From: Cladorhizidae sp. MBARI D1340-BT2
Taxonomy: Eukaryota > Porifera > Demospongiae > Poecilosclerida > Cladorhizidae
Reading direction: 5' to 3'
DNA: 64,000 bases
Assembly (NCBI GenBank): GCA_028752905.1
Contig: JAQNBH010000002.1
Span: forward strand, 23,881,059-23,945,058
Below are positions 49,903 through 61,524 of this stretch, piece after piece. The notes under the pieces are model-generated. The model worked only from the letters and a program-made list of their open reading frames with translations, was not told where the DNA came from and did not search any database. Every line of letters starts with the position of its first letter. Position 1 is the stretch's first letter. The translations under genes and the position numbers were made by a program.

Positions 49903-50305
49903 GTGGTAAGGTTTGGGATTTTTCCTGGCGTTTTCCAGTTGCCAAAGCGGTGGCCTGCCAGTGAAAAACCACTACATTTATTGATAATCTGTTCACATGT
50001 TGCAGATAAGGGCCTTCTCTATCAGTTGACAAAATCTGGGACTTTGGTCTGGTTAATTAGGGCAGTTATGAATTGTACTCTTACTTGATGCTAAACATGT
50101 TCTTGATATTTGCCCTAATTTGGTCTATATGTTTCTCATTTTCCCCCCGAAAATCTTGTTTTTTTGCCGTGAAGCTCATAACTTTTCTACACTTTATCCA
50201 AAAAAGATAATTTTTATATCACCGGATAGCCCTTCTAATTATCTGTCTTTTGTACGTGCCAAAATTTTGAGTACTCTAAGTATTAGCAAGTTATGGTGAT
50301 TTGAA
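49903..50305. repeat. Duplicated tctggtt-type monomer with exchanged tail
   Basis: Two tctggtt units stand side by side only here (49903 and 50306). The first ends in gtacg (G at 50256), as 909-bp units do, while the second ends in gtactt, as all other tctggtt units do. The first is thus a tctggtt head (G at 50051) with a 909-type tail, joined between 50052 and 50255. Confidence 0.8.
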
Positions 50306-50708
50306 GTGGTAAGGTTTGGGATTTTTCCTGGCGTTTTCCAGTTGCCAAAGCGGTGGCCTGCCAGTGAAAAACCACTACATTTATTGATAATCTGTTCACA
50401 TGTTGCAGATAAGGGCCTTCTCTATCAGTTGACAAAATCTGGGACTTTGGTCTGGTTAATTAGGGCAGTTATGAATTGTACTCTTACTTGATGCTAAACA
50501 TGTTCTTGATATTTGCCCTAATTTGGTCTATATGTTTCTCATTTTCCCCCCGAAAATCTTGTTTTTTTGCCGTGAAGCTCATAACTTTTCTACACTTTAT
50601 CCAAAAAAGATAATTTTTATATCACCGGATAGCCCTTCTAATTATCTGTCTTTTGTACTTGCCAAAATTTTGAGTACTCTAAGTATTAGCAAGTTATGGT
50701 GATTTGAA

Positions 50709-51111
50709 GTGGTAAGATTTGGGATTTTTCCTGGCGTTTTCCAGTTGCCAAAGCGGTGGCCTGCCAGTGAAAAACCACTACATTTATTGATAATCTGTTC
50801 ACATGTTGCAGATAAGGGCCTTCTCTATCAGTTGACAAAATCTGGGACTTTTGTCTTGTTAATTAGGGCAGTTATGAATTGTAATCTTACTTGATGCTAA
50901 ACATGTTCTTGATATTTGCCCTAATTTGGTCTATATGTTTCTCATTTTCCCCCCGAAAATCTTGTTTTTTTGCCGTGAAGCTCATAACATTTCTACACTT
51001 TACCCCAAAAAGATAATTTTTATATCACCGGATAGCTCTTCTAATTATCTGTCTTTTGTACGTGCCAAAATTTTAAGTACTCTAAGTATTAGCAAGTTAT
51101 GGTGATTTGAA
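50709..51111. repeat. Chimeric monomer, F-type head and tttcaag-type tail
   Basis: The head has agatttggg, acttttgtc and gtaatc (A at 50884). The tail has T4C6, tcttg, aacatttctac, taccccaaaaag and ttttaagtac, as in units 47170 and 57176. The joint lies between 50885 and 50947. It removes the two units that normally stand between F and the 315-bp unit. Confidence 0.85.
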
Positions 51112-51426
51112 GTGGTAAGGTTTGGGATTTTTCCTGGCGTTTTACAGTTGCCAAAGCGGTGGCCTGCCAGTGAAAAACCACTACATTTATTGATAATCTG
51201 TTCACATGTTGCAGATAAGGGCCTTCTCTATCAGTTGACAAAATCTGGGACTTTGGTCTTGTTAATTAGGGCAGTTATGAATTGTACTCTTACTTGATGC
51301 TAAACATGTTCTTTATATTTAAAAAAGATAATTTTTATATCACCGGATAGCCCTTCTAATTATCTGTCTTTTGTACGTGCCAAAATTTTGAGTACTCTAA
51401 GTATTAGCAAGTTATGGTGATTTGAA
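51112..51426. repeat. 315-bp monomer with 88-bp deletion, copy 2
   Basis: Same 88-bp deletion and same ttttacag core mark, and it shares the extra ctttatattt change with the copy at 47573. This supports a direct duplication of that segment at +3539. Confidence 0.92.
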
Positions 51427-54400
51427 GTGGTAAGGTTTGGGATTTTTCCTGGCGTTTTCCAGTTGCCAAAGCGGTGGCCTGCCAGTGAAAAACCACTACA
51501 TTTATTGATAATCTGTTCACATGTTGCAGATAAGGGCCTTCTCTATCAGTTGACAAAATCTGGGACTTTGGTCTTGTTAATTAGGGCAGTTATGAATTGT
51601 ACTCTTACTTGATGCTAAACATGTTCTTGATATTTGCCCTAATTTGGTCTATATGTTTCTCATTTTCCCCCCGAAAATCTTGTTTTTTTGCCGTGAAGCT
51701 CATAACTTTTTTACACTTTACCCAAAAAAGATAATTTTTATATCACCGGATAGCTCTTCTAATTATCTGTCTTTTGTACGTGCCAAAATTTTGAGTACTC
51801 TAAGTATTAGCAAGTTATGGTGATTTGAAGTGGTAAGGTTTGTGATTTTTCCTGGCGTTTTCCAGTTGCCAAAGCGGTGGCCTGCCAGTGAAAAACCACT
51901 ACATTTATTGATAATCTGTTCACATGTTGCAGATAAGGGCCTTCTCTATCAGTTGACAAAATCTGGGACTTTGGTCTTGTTAATTAGGGCAGTTATGAAT
52001 TGTACTCTTACTTGATGCTAAACATGTTCTTGATATTTGCCCTAATTTGGTCTATATGTTTCTCATTTTCCCCCCGAAAATCTTGTTTTTTTGCCGTGAA
52101 GCTCATAACTTTTTTACACTTTACCCCAAAAAGATAATTTTTATATCACCGGATAGCTCTTCTAATTATCTGTCTTTTGTACGTGCCAAAATTTTGAGTA
52201 CTCTAAGTATTAGCAAGTTATGGTGATTTGAAATGGTAAGGTTTGTGATTTTTCCTGGCGTTTTCCAGTTGCCAAAGCGGTGGCCTGCCAGTGAAAAACC
52301 ACTACATTTATTGATAATCTGTTCACATGTTGCAGATAAGGGCCTTCTCTATCAGTTGACAAAATCTGGGACTTTGGTCTTGTTAATTAGGGCAGTTATG
52401 AATTGTACTCTTACTTGATGCTAAACATGTTCTTGATATTTGCCCTAATTTGGTCTATATGTTTCTCATTTTCCCCCCGAAAATCTTGTTTTTTTGCCGT
52501 GAAGCTCATAACTTTTTTACACTTTACCCCAAAAAGATAATTTTTATATCACCGGATAGCTCTTCTAATTATCTGTCTTTTGTACGTGCCAAAATTTTGA
52601 GTACTCTAAGTATTAGCAAGTTATGGTGATTTGAAATGGTAAGGTTTGTGATTTTTCCTGGCGTTTTCCAGTTGCCAAAGCGGTGGCCTGCCAGTGAAAA
52701 ACCACTACATTTATTGATAATCTGTTCACATGTTGCAGATAAGGGCCTTCTCTATCAGTTGACAAAATCTGGGACTTTGGTCTTGTTAATTAGGGCAGTT
52801 ATGAATTGTACTCTTACTTGATGCTAAACATGTTCTTGATATTTGCCCTAATTTGGTCTATATGTTTCTCATTTTCCCCCCGAAAATCTTGTTTTTTTGC
52901 CGTGAAGCTCATAACTTTTCTACACTTTACCCAAAAAAGATAATTTTTATATCACCGGATAGCTCTTCTAATTATCTGTCTTTTGTACGTGCCAAAATTT
53001 TGAGTACTCTAAGTATTAGCAAGTTATGGTGATTTGAAATGGTAAGGTTTGTGATTTTTCCTGGCGTTTTCCAGTTGCCAAAGCGGTGGCCTGCCAGTGA
53101 AAAACCACTACATTTATTGATAATCTGTTCACATGTTGCAGATAAGGGCCTTCTCTATCAGTTGACAAAATCTGGGACTTTGGTCTTGTTAATTAGGGCA
53201 GTTATGAATTGTACTCTTACTTGATGCTAAACATGTTCTTGATATTTGCCCTAATTTGGTCTATATGTTTCTCATTTCCCCCCCGAAAATCTTGTTGTTT
53301 TGCCGTGAAGCTCATAACTTTTCTACACTTTACCCAAAAAAGATAATTTTTATATCACCGGATAGCTCTTCTAATTATCTGTCTTTTGTACGTGCCAAAA
53401 TTTTGAGTACTCTAAGTATTAGCAAGTTATGGTGATTTGAAGTGGTAAGGTTTGAGAATTTTCCTGGCGTTTTCCAGTTGCCAAAGCGGTGTCCTGCCAG
53501 TGAAAAACCACTACATTTATTGATAATCTGTTCACATGTTGCAGATAAGGGCCTTCTCTATCAGTTGACAAAATCTGGGACTTTGGTCTTGTTAATTAGG
53601 GCAGTTATGAATTGTACTCTTACTTGATGCTAAACATGTTCTTGATATTTGCCCTAATTGGGTCTATATGTTTCTCATTTTCCCCCCGAAAATCTTTTTT
53701 TTTTGCCGTGAAGCTCATAACATTTCTACACTTTACCCAAAAAAGATAATATTTATATCACCGGATAGCCCTTCTAATTATCTGTCTTTTGTACTTGCCA
53801 AAATGTTGAGTACTCTAAGTATTAAGAAGTTATGATGATTTGAAGTGGTAAGGTTTGTGATTTTTCCTGGCGTTTTCCAGTTGCCAAAGCGGTGGCCTGC
53901 CAGTGAAAAACCACTACATTTATTGATAATCTGTTCACATGTTGCAGATAAGGGCCTTCTCTATCAGTTGACAAAATCTGGGACTTTGGTCTTGTTAATT
54001 AGGGCAGTTATGAATTGTACTCTTACTTGATGCTAAACATGTTCTTGATATTTGCCCTAATTTGGTCTTTATGTTTCTCATTTTCCCCCCGAAAATCTGT
54101 TTTTTTTGCCGTGAAGCTCATAACTTTTTTACACTTTACCCAAAAAAGATAATTTTTATATCACCGGATAGGTCTTCTAATTATCTGTCTTTTGTACGTG
54201 CCAAAATTTTGAGTACTCTAAGTATTAGCAAGTTATGGTGATTTGTAGTGGTAAGGTTTGTGATTTTTCCTGGCGTTTTCCAGTTGCCAAAGCGGTGGCC
54301 TGCCAGTGAAAAACCACTACATTTATTGATAATCTGTTCACATGTTGCAGATAAGGGCCTTCTCTATCAGTTGACAAAATCTGGGACTTTGGTCTTGTTA

Positions 54401-55256
54401 ATTAGGGCAGTTATGAATTGTACTCTTACTTGATGCTAAACATGTTCTTGATATTTGCCCTAATTTGGTCTATATGTTTCTCATTTTCCCCCCGAAAATC
54501 TTGTTTTTTTGCCGTGAAGCTCATAACTTTTCTACACTTTATCCAAAAAAGATAATTTTTATATCACCGGATAGCTCTTCTAATTATCTGTCTTTTGTAC
54601 GTGCCAAAATTTTGAGTACTCTAAGTATTAGCAAGTTATGGTGATTTGAAGTGGTAAGGTTTGTGATTTTTCCTGGCGTTTTCCAGTTGCCAAAGCGGTG
54701 GCCTGCCAGTGAAAAACCACTACATTTATTGATAATCTGTTCACATGTTGCAGATAAGGGCCTTCTCTATCAGTTGACAAAATCTGGGACTTTGGTCTTG
54801 TTAATTAGGGCAGTTATGAATTGTACTCTTACTTGATGCTAAACATGTTCTTGATATTTGCCCTAATTTGGTCTATATATATGTTTCTCATTTTCCTCCC
54901 GAAAATCTTGTTTTTTTGCCGTGAAGCTCATAACTTTTCTACACTTTACCCAAAAAAGATAATTTTTATATCACCGGATAGCCCTTCTAATTATCTGTCT
55001 TTTGTACGTATCAAAATTTTGAATACTCTAAGTATTAGGAAGTTATGATGATTTGAAGTGGTAAGGTTTGTGATTTTTCCTGGCGTTTTCCAGTTGCCAA
55101 AGCGGTGGCCTGCCAGTGAAAAACCACTACATTTATTGATAATCTGTTCACATGTTGCAGATAAGGGCCTTCTCTATCAGTTGACAAAATCTGGGACTTT
55201 GGTCTTGTTAATTAGGGCAGTTATGAATTGTACTCTTACTTGATGCTAAACATGTT

Positions 55257-55762
55257 AGCTTCGTAGATTATCCACACTTCACTGAATAGACTTGATGTAT
55301 AGCTATTAAGATAGGACTCTCTAAGTGCTCTCTCTTGATACCTAACATCCATATATTCTGCACACTTCACTGTAATGGACTTGCAAGATAGGTATCTCTC
55401 AGTGTTCTCTATCTTGAGCTAAACATGTTAGCTTCATAGATTCTCCACACTTCACTGAATAGACTTGATATATAGTTCTAAAGGTAGGCCTCTCTCTGTT
55501 CTCTCTCTTGATACCAAACATCCGTATATTCCGCATACTTCACAGTAATGGACTTGATAGAATCACAAGATAGGTTTCTCTCTGCTCTCTCTTGATGCTA
55601 AATAGATTCTCCACACTTCACTGAATAAACTTGATATATAGCTATTAAGATAGGTCTCTCTCTGTGCTCTCTGTTGATATCAAACATCCATAATATTCTG
55701 CACACTTTACTGTAATGGACTTGATATGATTCGAATGATAGGTTTCATTATGTGTTCTCTAT
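55257..55762. repeat. 506-bp insert, family C
   Basis: Standard C form; it opens the complete 6467-bp HOR, 10006 bp after the preceding insert. Confidence 0.9.
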
Positions 55763-57578
55763 CTTGATATTTGCCCTAATTTGGTCTATATGTTTCTCAT
55801 TTTCCCCCCGAAAATCTTGTTTTTTTGCCGTGAAGCTCATAACTTTTCTACACTTTATCCAAAAAAGATAATTTTTATATCACCGGATAGCCCTTCTAAT
55901 TATCTGTCTTTTGTACGTGCCAAAATTTTGAGTACTCTAAGTATTAGCAAGTTATGGTGATTTGAAGTGGTAAGGTTTGGGATTTTTCCTGGCGTTTTCC
56001 AGTTGCCAAAGCGGTGGCCTGCCAGTGAAAAACCACTACATTTATTGATAATCTGTTCACATGTTGCAGATAAGGGCCTTCTCTATCAGTTGACAAAATC
56101 TGGGACTTTGGTCTGGTTAATTAGGGCAGTTATGAATTGTACTCTTACTTGATGCTAAACATGTTCTTGATATTTGCCCTAATTTGGTCTATATGTTTCT
56201 CATTTTCCCCCCGAAAATCTTGTTTTTTTGCCGTGAAGCTCATAACTTTTCTACACTTTATCCAAAAAAGATAATTTTTATATCACCGGATAGCCCTTCT
56301 AATTATCTGTCTTTTGTACTTGCCAAAATTTTGAGTACTCTAAGTATTAGCAAGTTATGGTGATTTGAAGTGGTAAGATTTGGGATTTTTCCTGGCGTTT
56401 TCCAGTTGCCAAAGCGGTGGCCTGCCAGTGAAAAACCACTACATTTATTGATAATCTGTTCACATGTTGCAGATAAGGGCCTTCTCTATCAGTTGACAAA
56501 ATCTGGGACTTTTGTCTTGTTAATTAGGGCAGTTATGAATTGTAATCTTACTTGATGCTAAACATGTTCTTGATATTTGCCCTAATTTGGTCTATATGTT
56601 TCTCATTTCCCCCCCGAAAATCTGGTTTTTTTGCCGTGAAGCTCATAACTTTTTTACACTTTACCCAAAAAAGATAATTTTTATATCACCGGATAGGTCT
56701 TCTAATTATCTGTCTTTTGTACGTGCCAAAATTTTGAGTACTCTAAGTATTAGCAAGTTATGGTGATTTGAAGTGGTAAGGTTTGTGATTTTTCCTGGCG
56801 TTTTCCAGTTGCCAAAGCGGTGGCCTGCCAGTGAAAAACCACTACATTTATTGATAATCTGTTCACATGTTGCAGATAAGGGCCTTCTCTATCAGTTGAC
56901 AAAATCTGGGACTTTGGTCTTGTTAATTAGGGCAGTTATGAATTGTACTCTTACTTGATGCTAAACATGTTCTTGATATTTGCCCTAATTTGGTCTATAT
57001 GTTTCTCATTTTCCCCCCGAAAATCTTGTTTTTTTGCCGTGAAGCTCATAACTTTCCTACACATTACCCAAAAAAGATAATTTTTATATCACCGGATAAC
57101 CCTTCTAATTATCTGTCTTTTGTACGTGCCAAAATTTTGAGTACTCTAAGTATTAGGAAGTTATGATGATTTCAAGTGGTAAGGTTTGTGATTTTTCCTG
57201 GCGTTTTCCAGTTGCCAAAGCGGTGGCCTGCCAGTGAAAAACCACTACATTTATTGATAATCTGTTCACATGTTGCAGATAAGGGCCTTCTCTATCAGTT
57301 GACAAAATCTGGGACTTTGGTCTTGTTAATTAGGGCAGTTATGAATTGTACTCTTACTTGATGCTAAACATGTTCTTGATATTTGCCCTAATTTGGTCTA
57401 TATGTTTCTCATTTTCCCCCCGAAAATCTTGTTTTTTTGCCGTGAAGCTCATAACATTTCTACACTTTACCCCAAAAAGATAATTTTTATATCACCGGAT
57501 AGCTCTTCTAATTATCTGTCTTTTGTACGTGCCAAAATTTTAAGTACTCTAAGTATTAGCAAGTTATGGTGATTTGAA

Positions 57579-57893
57579 GTGGTAAGGTTTGGGATTTTTC
57601 CTGGCGTTTTACAGTTGCCAAAGCGGTGGCCTGCCAGTGAAAAACCACTACATTTATTGATAATCTGTTCACATGTTGCAGATAAGGGCCTTCTCTATCA
57701 GTTGACAAAATCTGGGACTTTGGTCTTGTTAATTAGGGCAGTTATGAATTGTACTCTTACTTGATGCTAAACATGTTCTTGATATTTAAAAAAGATAATT
57801 TTTATATCACCGGATAGCCCTTCTAATTATCTGTCTTTTGTACGTGCCAAAATTTTGAGTACTCTAAGTATTAGCAAGTTATGGTGATTTGAA
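57579..57893. repeat. 315-bp monomer with 88-bp deletion, copy 3
   Basis: Same deletion endpoints and ttttacag mark, but it retains the original cttgatattt before the joint. It lacks the G to T change of the other two copies and so represents the older state. Confidence 0.92.
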
Positions 57894-60800
57894 GTGGTAA
57901 GGTTTGGGATTTTTCCTGGCGTTTTCCAGTTGCCAAAGCGGTGGCCTGCCAGTGAAAAACCACTACATTTATTGATAATCTGTTCACATGTTGCAGATAA
58001 GGGCCTTCTCTATCAGTTGACAAAATCTGGGACTTTGGTCTTGTTAATTAGGGCAGTTATGAATTGTACTCTTACTTGATGCTAAACATGTTCTTGATAT
58101 TTGCCCTAATTTGGTCTATATGTTTCTCATTTTCCCCCCGAAAATCTTGTTTTTTTGCCGTGAAGCTCATAACTTTTTTACACTTTACCCAAAAAAGATA
58201 ATTTTTATATCACCGGATAGCTCTTCTAATTATCTGTCTTTTGTACGTGCCAAAATTTTGAGTACTCTAAGTATTAGCAAGTTATGGTGATTTGAAGTGG
58301 TAAGGTTTGTGATTTTTCCTGGCGTTTTCCAGTTGCCAAAGCGGTGGCCTGCCAGTGAAAAACCACTACATTTATTGATAATCTGTTCACATGTTGCAGA
58401 TAAGGGCCTTCTCTATCAGTTGACAAAATCTGGGACTTTGGTCTTGTTAATTAGGGCAGTTATGAATTGTACTCTTACTTGATGCTAAACATGTTCTTGA
58501 TATTTGCCCTAATTTGGTCTATATGTTTCTCATTTTCCCCCCGAAAATCTTGTTTTTTTGCCGTGAAGCTCATAACTTTTTTACACTTTACCCAAAAAAG
58601 ATAATTTTTATATCACCGGATAGCTCTTCTAATTATCTGTCTTTTGTACGTGCCAAAATTTTGAGTACTCTAAGTATTAGCAAGTTATGGTGATTTGAAG
58701 TGGTAAGGTTTGTGATTTTTCCAGGCGTTTTCCAGTTGCCAAAGCGGTGGCCTGCCAGTGAAAAACCACTACATTTATTGATAATCTGTTCACATGTTGC
58801 AGATAAGGGCCTTCTCTATCAGTTGACAAAATCTGGGACTTTGGTCTTGTTAATTAGGGCAGTTATGAATTGTACTCTTACTTGATGCTAAACATGTTCT
58901 TGATATTTGCCCTAATTTGGTCTATATGTTTCTCATTTTCCCCCCGAAAATCTTGTTTTTTTGCCGTGAAGCTCATAACTTTTTTACACTTTACCCCAAA
59001 AAGATAATTTTTATATCACCGGATAGCTCTTCTAATTATCTGTCTTTTGTACGTGCCAAAATTTTGAGTACTCTAAGTATTAGCAAGTTATGGTGATTTG
59101 AAATGGTAAGGTTTGTGATTTTTCCTGGCGTTTTCCAGTTGCCAAAGCGGTGGCCTGCCAGTGAAAAACCACTACATTTATTGATAATCTGTTCACATGT
59201 TGCAGATAAGGGCCTTCTCTATCAGTTGACAAAATCTGGGACTTTGGTCTTGTTAATTAGGGCAGTTATGAATTGTACTCTTACTTGATGCTAAACATGT
59301 TCTTGATATTTGCCCTAATTTGGTCTATATGTTTCTCATTTTCCCCCCGAAAATCTTGTTTTTTTGCCGTGAAGCTCATAACTTTTCTACACTTTACCCA
59401 AAAAAGATAATTTTTATATCACCGGATAGCTCTTCTAATTATCTGTCTTTTGTACGTGCCAAAATTTTGAGTACTCTAAGTATTAGCAAGTTATGGTGAT
59501 TTGAAATGGTAAGGTTTGTGATTTTTCCTGGCGTTTTCCAGTTGCCAAAGCGGTGGCCTGCCAGTGAAAAACCACTACATTTATTGATAATCTGTTCACA
59601 TGTTGCAGATAAGGGCCTTCTCTATCAGTTGACAAAATCTGGGACTTTGGTCTTGTTAATTAGGGCAGTTATGAATTGTACTCTTACTTGATGCTAAACA
59701 TGTTCTTGATATTTGCCCTAATTTGGTCTATATGTTTCTCATTTCCCCCCCGAAAATCTTGTTGTTTTGCCGTGAAGCTCATAACTTTTCTACACTTTAC
59801 CCAAAAAAGATAATTTTTATATCACCGGATAGCTCTTCTAATTATCTGTCTTTTGTACGTGCCAAAATTTTGAGTACTCTAAGTATTAGCAAGTTATGGT
59901 GATTTGAAGTGGTAAGGTTTGAGAATTTTCCTGGCGTTTTCCAGTTGCCAAAGCGGTGTCCTGCCAGTGAAAAACCACTACATTTATTGATAATCTGTTC
60001 ACATGTTGCAGATAAGGGCCTTCTCTATCAGTTGACAAAATCTGGGACTTTGGTCTTGTTAATTAGGGCAGTTATGAATTGTACTCTTACTTGATGCTAA
60101 ACATGTTCTTGATATTTGCCCTAATTGGGTCTATATGTTTCTCATTTTCCCCCCGAAAATCTTTTTTTTTTGCCGTGAAGCTCATAACATTTCTACACTT
60201 TACCCAAAAAAGATAATATTTATATCACCGGATAGCCCTTCTAATTATCTGTCTTTTGTACTTGCCAAAATGTTGAGTACTCTAAGTATTAAGAAGTTAT
60301 GATGATTTGAAGTGGTAAGGTTTGTGATTTTTCCTGGCGTTTTCCAGTTGCCAAAGCGGTGGCCTGCCAGTGAAAAACCACTACATTTATTGATAATCTG
60401 TTCACATGTTGCAGATAAGGGCCTTCTCTATCAGTTGACAAAATCTGGGACTTTGGTCTTGTTAATTAGGGCAGTTATGAATTGTACTCTTACTTGATGC
60501 TAAACATGTTCTTGATATTTGCCCTAATTTGGTCTTTATGTTTCTCATTTTCCCCCCGAAAATCTGTTTTTTTTGCCGTGAAGCTCATAACTTTTTTACA
60601 CTTTACCCAAAAAAGATAATTTTTATATCACCGGATAGGTCTTCTAATTATCTGTCTTTTGTACGTGCCAAAATTTTGAGTACTCTAAGTATTAGCAAGT
60701 TATGGTGATTTGTAGTGGTAAGGTTTGTGATTTTTCCTGGCGTTTTCCAGTTGCCAAAGCGGTGGCCTGCCAGTGAAAAACCACTACATTTATTGATAAT

Positions 60801-61524
60801 CTGTTCACATGTTGCAGATAAGGGCCTTCTCTATCAGTTGACAAAATCTGGGACTTTGGTCTTGTTAATTAGGGCAGTTATGAATTGTACTCTTACTTGA
60901 TGCTAAACATGTTCTTGATATTTGCCCTAATTTGGTCTATATGTTTCTCATTTTCCCCCCGAAAATCTTGTTTTTTTGCCGTGAAGCTCATAACTTTTCT
61001 ACACTTTATCCAAAAAAGATAATTTTTATATCACCGGATAGCTCTTCTAATTATCTGTCTTTTGTACGTGCCAAAATTTTGAGTACTCTAAGTATTAGCA
61101 AGTTATGGTGATTTGAAGTGGTAAGGTTTGTGATTTTTCCTGGCGTTTTCCAGTTGCCAAAGCGGTGGCCTGCCAGTGAAAAACCACTACATTTATTGAT
61201 AATCTGTTCACATGTTGCAGATAAGGGCCTTCTCTATCAGTTGACAAAATCTGGGACTTTGGTCTTGTTAATTAGGGCAGTTATGAATTGTACTCTTACT
61301 TGATGCTAAACATGTTCTTGATATTTGCCCTAATTTGGTCTATATATATGTTTCTCATTTTCCTCCCGAAAATCTTGTTTTTTTGCCGTGAAGCTCATAA
61401 CTTTTCTACACTTTACCCAAAAAAGATAATTTTTATATCACCGGATAGCCCTTCTAATTATCTGTCTTTTGTACGTATCAAAATTTTGAATACTCTAAGT
61501 ATTAGGAAGTTATGATGATTTGAA

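Larger units (their letters stand above)
47573..51111. repeat. Extra 3539-bp segment inside the expanded HOR
   Basis: Nine units: 47573 (315), 47888, 48291, 48694, 49097, 49500, 49903, 50306 and 50709. The first six parallel 51112-53844, with one unit fewer. The last three are tctggtt, tctggtt and F type, which normally stand just after a 909-bp unit. The segment therefore arose by exchange between misaligned HOR copies, not by simple slippage. Confidence 0.85.
45052..55057. repeat. Expanded family C HOR (10006 bp)
   Basis: Twenty-four units. It begins 909, tctggtt, F, V, tttcaag, 315 (45052-47573) and ends with the gatttgtag and 407-bp units (54248, 54651), like the 6467-bp HOR that follows. 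It is longer by 3539 bp because the section from the 315-bp unit onward occurs twice (47573 and 51112), joined by extra units at 49903, 50306 and 50709. Confidence 0.9.
55058..61524. repeat. Family C 15-mer HOR, complete copy (6467 bp)
   Basis: Units start at 55058 (909), 55967 (tctggtt), 56370 (F), 56773, 57176 (tttcaag), 57579 (315), 57894, 58297, 58700, 59103, 59506, 59909 (gagaatttt), 60312, 60715 (gatttgtag) and 61118 (407). The sum is 909 + 12x403 + 315 + 407. Units 51112 to 54651 match 57579 to 61118, and units 61525 to 63643 match 55058 to 57176, both at exactly 6467 bp. A private change is ccaggcg near 58722. Confidence 0.94.
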
